Source: Antennarius striatus (taxonomy: Eukaryota > Chordata > Actinopteri > Lophiiformes > Antennariidae). From it: a stretch of 64,000 nucleotides of DNA. Each line of letters begins with the position of its first letter. The first letter of the stretch is position 1. This document shows positions 13,256 to 22,728 of this stretch, piece after piece. Location: positions 9,200,491 to 9,264,490 of the forward strand of contig NC_090792.1 in the NCBI RefSeq assembly GCF_040054535.1, given 5' to 3'. The position numbers were made by a program, and so were the translations under genes. The notes below the pieces were generated by a model that saw only the letters and a program-made list of their open reading frames with translations, did no database searches and had not been told where the DNA came from.

Positions 13256-14818
13256 CTAAGAGCCTGTAAGTAACTCCCCCCGGAGTTTGGCAGCAATCTT
13301 ATAATCTAAGGGCTTCAGCGTTAAACCATATGAACAGTTTAAGGACAGGTCATCATCAGGACATTTCTCAAAGCTACACTGGTGGAGTAGAACAGCAAAG
13401 AACAAAAATGTCTCAATTTTGGCAATCTGTTCCCCGATGCATCTCCTCCTCCCTGCTGAGAAGATCATAACATTGTTGGTGAGATACTTGTCAAGGGAGC
13501 CGTTCTCATTCAGGAAACGTGAAGGGTCAAAGATGTGGGGATCCTTCCACATCAGGGGGTCATGATTGATGGACCACTGATTGATGAAGACCACCATGTC
13601 TTTTGGAATGTGGAGACCTTCAATGGTGACGTCTGAGGTTGTGGAATGAGGGATGGTGACGGGGACAAAGCTTGTGAAGCGCATGGTCTCGTAGATGAAG
13701 GCGTCCAGGTATGCCAGACTGTCTCTGTCCTCAACTGATGGCAGCCTGCTTCTACCCACCACCTTGTCAATGAGTTTGTGGAGCTTGGTTTGTATATCTG
13801 GGTGTTTAGCCAGTAGAAGGAGACTCCAGTGAAGCGCGGTGGCAATAGTATCCAGACCTGCACCAATTAGATCGGACACTGTCCCCTCCACATGGCTTTT
13901 AGTGAGTTCATTCTCTCTGTCAGCTTTGTCAATCTCTCCAATTATGGCATCAGTCATATCCTTTGTTATGTCTGGATCAAAACTTTCTCTGTGCTCCTCC
14001 ACCTTGTGCTTCACAAACCCAAAGAACTCTTGATTTTGAACCTTGAAGTTTTTGAACAGTGTTCGAACTGGATTGGGGAAAGACTGAAGCCATGGCATCA
14101 TATCGACCAGACTTCCAGCCCCTACTGTCTGTCCAAACACATCAACCTGATGCAGCAACTCTCTAAACTCAGCATCATCATGTCCATAGCGTCTTCCAAA
14201 GCACAGAGCGCAAATAACATTAGCTGCAGCTACATTCAGCTCATGGGCAGGGTTGAAATACTGGCCCTGGTCACTGATTTTAAGGAAAATCCCAACTAGC
14301 TCTGTGGCTTCAGCCACAATTTGCTGCTCAAAAACTTTTTTTGTCTGGCTGTTTGCAGATGAAAAAGCTCTGATAGTTGATTGAGCAATTTTCCTGTGTG
14401 TCTTCCACTGTTTGCTGTAATTTGTGAACGTTAGACCTTTACCTCCAGAGACAGCCTGGAAAGAGATAAAGTTTGGTCTGCCTGCGAACTCTCTGCTGTG
14501 CTGTATGAGAGCCTGATGTATTGCCCTGCTTCCATTCAGAACCACAATATCACTGCAGCCCAGTCGTATCTGGTACACGTTGCCGTACTTTTTGGCCAAC
14601 TTGGCAAAGGTGATGTGGGGCATCTGTCCCAGCTGCATGGCATTTCCGACCACGGGCCAGGCGAAGGGTCCAGGCAGTCGTCTCTTCAGCTGGAGGTTCC
14701 TGACCCACAGACAAAAGAGGAAAACAAAGGAGGCAACCAAGGCAGGCTGGACTTGTCCACTCCATTCTCTGATGATGTTGCTGCCCTGCACACCAAACTC
14801 TCCGTCTCCGTCAGCCAT
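13256..14818 (-). CDS. cyp1c2: Cytochrome P450 family 1 subfamily C (tentatively CYP1C2), 520 aa
   Basis: Predicted microsomal monooxygenase of the CYP1 family, which oxidises planar aromatic compounds and some endogenous lipids using O2 and electrons from NADPH-P450 reductase at the ER membrane. An N-terminal anchor (about residues 24-38) is followed by a basic stop-transfer and the hinge RRLPGPFAWP (46-55). The I-helix motif AGLDT is at 320-324 with the acid-threonine pair D323/T324. The K-helix ExxR is E377-R380, the FDPSRF element is 430-435, and the haem loop FSAGRRRCIG has axial Cys460. All essential residues are intact and 520 aa is normal length. The coding region is one exon, as reported for fish CYP1C genes. 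The ATG has a good context (AACAATGG). Compared with its neighbour at 16.8-18.4 kb it lacks four residues in the anchor. CYP1C identity is firm; the choice of '2' over '1' is a guess. Confidence 0.9.
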   Translation of the reverse strand: MADGDGEFGVQGSNIIREWSGQVQPALVASFVFLFCLWVRNLQLKRRLPGPFAWPVVGNAMQLGQMPHITFAKLAKKYGNVYQIRLGCSDIVVLNGSRAIHQALIQHSREFAGRPNFISFQAVSGGKGLTFTNYSKQWKTHRKIAQSTIRAFSSANSQTKKVFEQQIVAEATELVGIFLKISDQGQYFNPAHELNVAAANVICALCFGRRYGHDDAEFRELLHQVDVFGQTVGAGSLVDMMPWLQSFPNPVRTLFKNFKVQNQEFFGFVKHKVEEHRESFDPDITKDMTDAIIGEIDKADRENELTKSHVEGTVSDLIGAGLDTIATALHWSLLLLAKHPDIQTKLHKLIDKVVGRSRLPSVEDRDSLAYLDAFIYETMRFTSFVPVTIPHSTTSDVTIEGLHIPKDMVVFINQWSINHDPLMWKDPHIFDPSRFLNENGSLDKYLTNNVMIFSAGRRRCIGEQIAKIETFLFFAVLLHQCSFEKCPDDDLSLNCSYGLTLKPLDYKIAAKLRGELLTGS

Positions 14819-15019
14819 TGTGTTACCTTTTGTCTGTTATCCACTTCACCCGATAAAAAGTCACAAGTAAAAGCAAATCATATCAAGAGGTCCGTATTTG
14901 CAGGGTCTTCCGTACATGAGAGTACAAAGGATTTATTTTCATTCTATATCATAAGCAGGCCGATAAGAAAGCCTTATAAAAACTGATACTGTCTCACCCC
15001 TCCTCTACTGAACGTGGCG

Positions 15020-15110
15020 AGAACAACTTGATAAGACTAAAGCCTTAACACTTCGCTTATATCTTTCTTTACAGTGGGAGGGGTCAGTGATTCGGGATTT
15101 TTATCTCTCC
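15020..15110 (-). promoter_or_regulatory. Candidate core promoter of the 13.3-kb CYP1C gene
   Basis: On the minus strand a TATA-like ATATAAG (15,057-15,063) lies 239 bp upstream of the ATG. A GC-box-like CCCCTCCCAC sits roughly 20 bp further upstream. The paralogue has the same ATATAAG heptamer 283 bp upstream of its ATG, which gives modest mutual support. Start site and any 5' UTR intron are not determined. Confidence 0.35.
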
Positions 15111-15119
15111 CCTCCCATA

Positions 15120-15800
15120 CTGAGGGACCTTAGCCCCATTCTCTTTTCGGCCTGCTGCCAGCACTGTCCCTAGCAGCATGATGGAAAAGGAGGGCAGCTA
15201 CTTAATAGGTCCTGCTGCCAAGAAATTATTCTTTTCTTTTTAGGCCTAGAATTACAGATTACGATGACTCTTTTCAAAGATAAACAACTCTACATTACCA
15301 AATGTGGTCTGAAAAGTATTTTTTGCAAAAGAAAATCTGATATAGATGTCATGCGGAACAGCTACACACTTTATCATTGCAATATAATAGATAGTATGTA
15401 CCTATGCATGAAGACATAATGTGGCTTTTGTTATTTACAGCCTTCATGAAGCTGATTTTATGGGTGCAAGAAATGAGCAACTTAAAATTGTAATTCTATA
15501 AATGATATTCAGCCAGACATGTTTATTTAAAGAATTAACATACATGTGAATTATGATTGCCCCTTCCATCAATTGTTTGCACATATCTGACAATGCAATA
15601 AAAAACTCAATAATCAATTGTCTCTAGAAGATGAATGATAATCAATAGTCTTGCCAACCTGCCAACCTAAAGGTTAAAGAACAATTAAACAGGACACATA
15701 AACCATTCACAATTCACTTTATTGATTTCAGATATAGCTTATTTTTTCTGTCCTTCTTATAAAGCCAGACAGATAACAAAATATCATCCAGGATGAAAAC
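15120..15800. other. Intergenic spacer between the CYP1C paralogues, proximal part
   Basis: AT-rich, no supported exon. It should hold upstream regulatory DNA of the 13.3-kb gene. A minus-strand AATAAA at 15,718-15,723 could end either a long 3' UTR of the 16.8-kb gene or the unassigned ORF described next. Confidence 0.45.
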
Positions 15801-15808
15801 TTGAACAT

Positions 15809-16174
15809 TCAAGACTGACTGGGCTTTAATTTCTTTGCCTTGACACAGACAGAGACAACATCCCTTCGGTATTGTAACATCACATCCTGAATCTGGGAGC
15901 TTAAAAAGAATTCAGTGACATCCATGAAGCTTTGAGAAGTTTCTTTGTAAACATACGAGAATCTCTCATGAGTGACAGATATTGGCTGTACATGTGTGGT
16001 TTTGTGCTGGTGAGACATGTTTGTTTGGCATTGAGTATCTGCAGTGCCTGTGTGGTTCCACTGAAGCCTGCAGGCATGAAGAGAGTGTAGTTTTAGTTCA
16101 TGGCAATGTCTCTTCTTCATCCTCAAGTGATGAGTGTTCCTCGATAAAAGACTCCTGCCATCACAAACATGCAA
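15809..16174 (-). other. Unassigned ORF between the CYP1C genes, possible terminal exon
   Basis: A 121-codon minus-strand frame of unknown identity lies between the two P450 genes. Inside it a strong acceptor (CTCTCTTCATGCCTGCAG, exon would begin at 16,067) precedes about 85 codons ending at a stop at 15,809-15,811. The C-terminal part is mixed polar and charged with a basic end (KAKKLKPSQS). A minus-strand AATAAA follows 86 nt after the stop. This could be the last exon of an unrecognised minus-strand gene, or simply the 3' UTR of the neighbouring CYP1C, whose own earlier poly(A) signals lie at 16,264-16,278. No family is recognised and no upstream exons were found. Confidence 0.3.
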
Positions 16175-16263
16175 ATCTTTTTCTTTTTTACACGTTGATC
16201 AGCTTTCTTTGTGTAATTGTGTCCTTATGGTTCGAGTACAGTAGATACTGAAATACAATAAAC

Positions 16264-16278
16264 TTTATTACATTTATT
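16264..16278 (-). terminator. Paired AATAAA signals downstream of the 16.8-kb CYP1C gene
   Basis: Two minus-strand AATAAA hexamers (16,264-16,269 and 16,273-16,278) lie about 555 nt past the stop codon at 16,830. They are the first good poly(A) signals after that gene and suggest a 3' UTR of about 0.6 kb. Confidence 0.45.
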
Positions 16279-16829
16279 GTCATACCTGAAAAATGAAATT
16301 ATAAAATACTATTTCTGTAACTGTTTTAAGTGGCAAAGGTTAAATATATTCTTAGATATTACAATTCAAAACATAAATTCCTCAAGTGAATTTATAACAT
16401 TCAAAAAGCATTTCGTATACAGATACATTAGTTAAAACTGACATTAGAGAAATTAGCTTGTTCCTGCCCACGCAGAATACACACACATGCTCAATAGTGA
16501 ATTTTAAACAGGCACACAACATTGTGTAAAATATCTGATCAAGCATAATGTATTCCGTGAAACAGAAATGTAATGCCTTTGCCCTGATCCCAACAGTCTA
16601 CAACTTTGAATTATACCTGCAGCTTAAATCACTTCTTTGAATTCAGATTCTCAGCCCTGCACTAGCAATACTTCATATACATGTTAAGATGTTCATTAAA
16701 TATAATTATAAATATGAAAATCTTGTAACAGTGGGATTTAGTGCAGGTATTGTATGTTAATACTCATTTTAAATGCCATCGGTGGAAACGTGTTTGCTGG
16801 CCTTGAGTCACAGTATGAGGACATGCTGT

Positions 16830-18407
16830 TCATGCCGGGGAAACTAAGCCAAGCAGTTTCCCCCTCTGCTTGGCTCTGACACTACATCGGACGGGCTTCA
16901 GGGTGAGCCCATAGGAGCATTCAAGGGTAGTGGGCTCAGACGGGTTGCTCTCTAAGCTACACTGGTGGAGCAAGATGGCTGAGAATAAAAACATTTCCAC
17001 CTTGGCAATCTGGTCACCAATGCAGCGTCTCTTACCTGATGAGAAAATCATCACACCATTTGTTATGTCCCTATCTAGGGCCCCATTTTCATCAAGGAAG
17101 CGTGAGGGGTCAAAGATATGAGGATCCTTCCACTTCAAAGGGTCGTGGTTGACTGACCACTGATTGATAAAGACCACTGTGTCTTTGGGGATGTGGAGAC
17201 CCTCGATGGTGACGTCTGAAGTTGTTGAATGGGGGATGGTGACAGGGACAAAGCTGGTGAAGCGCATGGTCTCGTAGATGAAGGCGTCCAGGTATGCCAG
17301 GCTGCTTCTGTCTTCCGTGGATGGCAGTCTGTCTCGTCCCACGACTTTGTCTATGAGCTCCTGCAACTTGGCTTGTATATCTGGATGTATGACAAGGAGC
17401 TGGATGATCCACTGGATGACAGTTGATACTGTGTCCTGTCCTGCACCAATCAGATCTGTGACTGTAGATTCAACAAAGTCTTTGCTCAGTCCAATGTCCT
17501 TTCCATGCTCAATCACATTGATGATGGCGTCACTCACATCCCGGGTCACATTGGGGTTAAAGGATTCTCTGTGTTGCATCACTTTATTTGTCACAAAGCT
17601 GAAAAACTCCTCGTTGATATTTTTGAAGTTTTCATAGACACTGCGGACTGGGTTGGGGAAGGACTGTAGCCAGGGCATGACATCTACCAAGCTACCTGCC
17701 CCAACTGTCTCTCCAAACTTGTTCACCTTTTTGAGGAGGGACCTGAACTCCAGATCCTCATGTCCGTATCGCCTCCCAAAGCAGAGAGCACACATTATAT
17801 TGGCAGCAGCTATTGTGAGCTCATGAGAAGGGTCAAAATAACGCCCATTAGTGCTGTGACACAAAAATGCTTCCACCATTTCCATGGCCTCGGCTGTGAT
17901 GTGTTGCTCAAAGGTTTTTTTGATCTGACAGTTTGCAGAGGAAAACGCTCTGAGGGTGGACTGGGCTATTTTCCTGTGTGCTCTCCACTCTTTGCTGTAA
18001 TTAGTAAATGTCATGCTCCTGCCCCCAGAGATCATTTGAAAGGAGACAAAGTTTGGTCTGCCTGCAAACTCTCTGCTGTGCTGTATGAGAGCCTGATGTA
18101 TCGCCCTGCTTCCATTCAAAACCACAATATCACTGCAGCCCAGTCGTATCTGGTACACGTTGCCGTACTTTTTGGCCAGCTTGGCAAAGGTGATGTGGGG
18201 CATCTGTCCCAGCTGCATGGCGTTTCCCACCACGGGCCAGGCGAAGGGTCCAGGCAATCGTCTCTTCAGCCGGAGGTTCCTGACCCACAGACAGGCTTCC
18301 AGACAGAAGAGGAAAACGAAGGAGGCAACCAGAGCAGGCTGGACTTGTCCACTCCATTCTCTGATGATGCTGCTGCCCTGCACACCAAACTCAGTGTCCA
18401 GTGCCAT
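16830..18407 (-). CDS. cyp1c1: Cytochrome P450 family 1 subfamily C (tentatively CYP1C1), 525 aa
   Basis: Second CYP1C monooxygenase, in tandem with the gene at 13.3 kb and in the same orientation. Anchor about residues 23-42, hinge RRLPGPFAWP (49-58), I-helix AGQDT (322-326, D325/T326), ExxR E379-R382, FDPSRF 432-437 and haem loop FSSGKRRCIG with Cys462 are all intact. The open frame extends 56 codons further upstream to 18,575, but I start at the Met at 18,407. It aligns with the paralogue's start (EFGVQGS follows), and the upstream residues are low-complexity, encoded by poly(T) and pyrimidine tracts. Those tracts and a TGCAG 14 nt before the ATG could be the 3' splice site of a 5' UTR intron. 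Paralogue differences cluster in residues about 121-365, including substrate-recognition regions, so substrate range may differ. The '1' versus '2' label is tentative. Confidence 0.9.
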   Translation of the reverse strand: MALDTEFGVQGSSIIREWSGQVQPALVASFVFLFCLEACLWVRNLRLKRRLPGPFAWPVVGNAMQLGQMPHITFAKLAKKYGNVYQIRLGCSDIVVLNGSRAIHQALIQHSREFAGRPNFVSFQMISGGRSMTFTNYSKEWRAHRKIAQSTLRAFSSANCQIKKTFEQHITAEAMEMVEAFLCHSTNGRYFDPSHELTIAAANIMCALCFGRRYGHEDLEFRSLLKKVNKFGETVGAGSLVDVMPWLQSFPNPVRSVYENFKNINEEFFSFVTNKVMQHRESFNPNVTRDVSDAIINVIEHGKDIGLSKDFVESTVTDLIGAGQDTVSTVIQWIIQLLVIHPDIQAKLQELIDKVVGRDRLPSTEDRSSLAYLDAFIYETMRFTSFVPVTIPHSTTSDVTIEGLHIPKDTVVFINQWSVNHDPLKWKDPHIFDPSRFLDENGALDRDITNGVMIFSSGKRRCIGDQIAKVEMFLFSAILLHQCSLESNPSEPTTLECSYGLTLKPVRCSVRAKQRGKLLGLVSPA

Positions 18408-18419
18408 CGAGACCAATTT

Positions 18420-18460
18420 TCTGCACTTTGTCTTTAAAAGAAGAAAAAGAAGGAAAAAAT
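18420..18460 (-). promoter_or_regulatory. Possible 3' splice site in the 5' UTR of the 16.8-kb CYP1C gene
   Basis: On the minus strand a run of pyrimidines (CCTTCTTTTTCTTCTTTT) is followed within 20 nt by GTGCAG, ending at 18,421. An exon starting at 18,420 would carry 13 nt of leader before the ATG. CYP1 genes commonly have a non-coding first exon, so this is plausible. A matching donor was not convincingly found; a weak AAGTATGA lies near 18,600. Confidence 0.35.
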
Positions 18461-18639
18461 AAATTATGACCTTTTTAACAAAGTCTGTTGAATATTTTTT
18501 GGAAGCAAAAAAAAAAAAAAAATCAGTGAAGCTCCTGTCCATCCATGTCATATAAAAATATTCAAGATGTGTCAATAAAATGCCAGAGAGTTCATACTTA
18601 TTAAAACAACTAAACTATAAAAGAGGTGAGTTGTGGTGA

Positions 18640-18990
18640 AGTTTGTAGATTAAAAGCATAAATGCCTGATTTTTGCCTCTGTCCAGCGTCTTATATGTTT
18701 TGCCGTCGGTGGGCAGGGCTCAGGATAACTTTCATACTCCTCCCATTGTGGTAGCCCTCCAGACCCCACGACATTATCTCTCTTGTCGGCTGTTGTCGGA
18801 GGCGCGCCCCGGTGAGCGCAGACGGAGTCCGTGTCTGGGTGAACCGTCCACCGCAGAGAAACACGATCCGCCACCGGTGACCGATTCAGTGAGAGACGTG
18901 TGTCGAGCCATTTGTTTGACTAATTGGAGGATTGGGTCGGTTTGCACATGTCACAGAGCATCTTTGTTTTATCGTCCCTCTTCTGGCTGC
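18640..18990 (-). promoter_or_regulatory. CpG-rich upstream region and candidate promoter of the 16.8-kb CYP1C gene
   Basis: GC and CpG content rise sharply compared with flanking DNA (for example ggcgcgcccc near 18,801). A minus-strand ATATAAG at 18,690-18,696 lies 283 bp before the ATG. Another TATA-like sequence, GTATATAAAC, is at 19,021-19,030. By eye there is no dioxin-response core (GCGTG on either strand) from 18,408 to about 20,500. Confidence 0.4.
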
Positions 18991-18994
18991 AGAC

Positions 18995-19860
18995 TCTTTG
19001 GATCACCTTGAGAATGTAATGTTTATATACGATTTGTCCAACTCTTAACGGACTTTAATGTAAGTTGTAAAAATAAATAAATAAACGTAAGTATAATTTT
19101 TAGAAATGCAAATTTGTACTTTTTAAAAAACAATTTTTATTTAGTTTGGTAATCAGCCCCAGTTTTAATGTGAGCGCACTTGAACTGATCTGGAGTCAGT
19201 GGATTGTAGCGGACGTCTCTAATGACGCTCGACTCTGGGTGCGCTTTGTTTCCAGCGTCAATTTACTGCCTTCAAAATGCTATCATTTTATTTTACGTCC
19301 CTTCGATAGTTTGTCCAAAAGTTCTGAGGGCTGACTGATCATGTATTAGCTTGCCATAAAGATGTAATTAACGATATTTAAAACGTTATTATATATGTAT
19401 AAAGAAGCAAAGCTGCCTCCACACAGCCGCCTGAGTCGTCTTGCTTTCTTTATTTCATTCTTTCTCTGGTAAATAAATCAGTTCGGACGAATTATTAAGT
19501 ATTAACACTGGACTACAAACAGCTGCAGTTCAGACATCCAGGTTACATCATAGGACAACAACCCCCATCCGTTTTCCAGCAGTAGTTGTCTGAATTACAT
19601 GGTAGGTAGGTAGGTAGGTAGGAAGATTGGTAGGTGTGAAAGGAGGGAAGGAAGGATGACAGACAGACAGACAGACAGATGCTCTTCAGCGCGGAAGACA
19701 AATTTTAATGGGAGAACGGGTGAGAAGTGTGGAGACTCAATGGTAAATGGTGAATATTATACTGCATAAAAATCGACTTTTAAAAGTTTTATTGTACAGT
19801 ATATACTATATATGCTCATCATTTTATACCCTACTTTATTAAAGGTATTTCCAAACCATA
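18995..19860. other. Upstream spacer with short tandem repeats
   Basis: No supported gene. Tetranucleotide tracts occur at 19,601-19,622 (GGTA units) and 19,658-19,680 (GACA units). Confidence 0.55.
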
Positions 19861-19865
19861 ATTAA

Positions 19866-20337
19866 AGGGACAGTAAACCCATTTTAAAGTAATATATATT
19901 TTGTTTATCATTATGAAAAAATAAAAACATTTCCAGATGTCTGGCATCATCTCTGGTGTCACCAAACCTTAAAATCTGTGCTGCAGCAGCACCGTCATGT
20001 GGGGCCAAGCATCATCGGCGACACCAAGCTTCATCAGTCAGGGCAGCCATTATAGCACAATACGATCACTGAAGCGATATATCTGCATTTGAGAGGATTT
20101 CTTCATAAATAAGTGTGATGATGTTGTCTTGTTATGTAGTCTCTTGCTGTATATTTATGTAATGGTGCTGATATGGATTCAACCTGATGTCTATGATTGC
20201 GTTACTTCCACTGTGAGGGAGTGCATCGTAACTTGTGATATATTTTGTTTGTCCATTGATCATTAAAAAAAAAAAAAAATGCCACTGAAATGTTTGTTTA
20301 AATAATACCTCAGGTTCATTTTGACTTTCCTCTCCCT
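19866..20337. mobile_element. TTAA-flanked non-autonomous DNA transposon, T2/Kolobok-like
   Basis: The element lies between TTAA at 19,862-19,865 and TTAA at 20,338-20,341. Its ends read AGGGACAGTAAA and, on the opposite strand, AGGGAGAGGAAA: an imperfect terminal inverted repeat. TTAA target sites followed by AGGG are typical of T2-type MITEs and the Kolobok superfamily. No transposase remains in the 472 bp. Confidence 0.6.
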
Positions 20338-20341
20338 TTAA

Positions 20342-21551
<1,210 letters not shown>

Positions 21552-22037
21552 AGAGGGGGGCAGCAGGGAGAAGAAAGCCAGGGGTCCTAAAGGCAGTTGG
21601 GGATCTGGTGGAACTTGGGAAAGGGAAGAGCAAACAGAATGCAGGAATTTTAGTGATTTTTTTTCAACAAAGGTGAGCCAAAAACAACCTGAAAGCAGTA
21701 AACAGACCAACAAAAACATCCTCTGGGTCAGCAATATCTCCGGCAGCCAGGAGGTAACCACCGGACATCAGTCATTAGAGATGGTGATGTCTGAAATGAG
21801 AGAATTTTTTCTTTCCAGACCACAATAAGAGGAAGCACATACTTGGAAAAAACTTTCAGTGTCTGACCTGGTAGTTGTTTGTGTGTTAAAATCTGGAGAG
21901 AAGGCAGGCAACGATACTATTGACTTCAATGAGAAAATCCCAAAAAGACTTTTGGGTAATTTGGCCGGTGACAGTATTGTTTTGACCAGTCTTACAATAT
22001 GAAACTGTGATTAATCGTTATTAAACTTACCGACATA

Positions 22038-22391
22038 CAATGCGCACTCGTTATTCGTGGTTAATGCAGTCCAGGAACCACACGCGAATAATGAATTCCA
22101 TGATAGAGCGATGAACTATTTATCTTATTATTTACGCTAATTTGAACGTTTATGAACCCTCCTCATACTGATAATAAACCACCTTCTATCTGGGTTACCT
22201 TTTCCCACACTCTGATTGACTGTTTAAAGCACTCCTGTGTCTCACGGAAGTCTGAGACTCAAAGAACGGAGTGCACTTCCGTATGCCGTCAGCCAATAGA
22301 ATGTGTGTACGGTATCACGTCACTGGCTTCCAAAAATCTGCTATGGGGCGAAGTCATGAGTGTTGATGCGCGAATGTGCGAGGGCGCACTG
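22038..22391. mobile_element. pogo/Tigger-like MITE with TA target site
   Basis: The left end CAATGCGCACTCGTTATTCG and the complement of the right end CAGTGCGCCCTCGCACATTC form imperfect terminal inverted repeats. Both are flanked by TA (22,036-22,037 and 22,392-22,393). The start 'CTCGTTATTCG.GGTTAATGC' resembles Tigger-class termini of the Tc1/mariner group. At 354 bp and without a transposase frame it is non-autonomous. Confidence 0.75.
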
Positions 22392-22401
22392 TACTCTGCT
22401 T

Positions 22402-22437
22402 ATGTGTGTGTGTGTGTGTGTGTTTGTGTGTGTGTGT
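22402..22437 (+). repeat. (TG)n microsatellite abutting the MITE
   Basis: About 18 units with one interruption, beginning about 10 bp after the MITE's right end. Confidence 0.95.
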
Positions 22438-22504
22438 CAGGTACAGGAATCTGTCTTGTAGACGAGGTGATCACAATCGTCTACAGCTGCTCTGCAAGTC
22501 ATAG

Positions 22505-22705
22505 GTCTGCTGAAGCCTATCTCAGCTAGCTACAGGCAAAGGCAGGCTACATCCCAGACAAGATGCCAGCTCATCACGAGGTCACATGAAAGACAACAAA
22601 CCACTCATGGTCACACTCACACCTATGGACAATTTGGAGTGACCAATTCATCTAAGATTCTTGCTGTGAGGTAACAGTGCTACCCCCAGCTGCCCACAGG
22701 TACAA
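22505..22705 (-). repeat. SINE-like dispersed fish repeat, copy 4
   Basis: Minus-strand copy: 'gaagcctatctcagct', 'gacaatttggagtgacc' and 'gctgtgaggtaacagtgc' appear in reverse order of the 11.8-kb copy. Its tRNA-like end is near 22,700. Confidence 0.7.
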
Positions 22706-22728
22706 ACATGAAGAGAAACTAGAACCAA

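Noticed and set aside
13552-14870. Several frames of 60-160 codons on both strands across the first CYP1C gene
   Set aside because: They are shadows of the P450 reading frame. Parallel shadows occur in the paralogue because the DNA is similar.
17110-18462. A 225-codon plus-strand frame and others opposite the second CYP1C gene
   Set aside because: Antisense shadows of a conserved coding sequence. The conservation is fully explained by the P450 on the minus strand.
18408-18575. 56-codon N-terminal extension of the 16.8-kb CYP1C reading frame
   Set aside because: It is encoded by poly(T) and pyrimidine tracts, has no counterpart in the paralogue, and overlaps a likely 5' UTR splice acceptor. 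The Met at 18,407 aligns with the paralogue's start.
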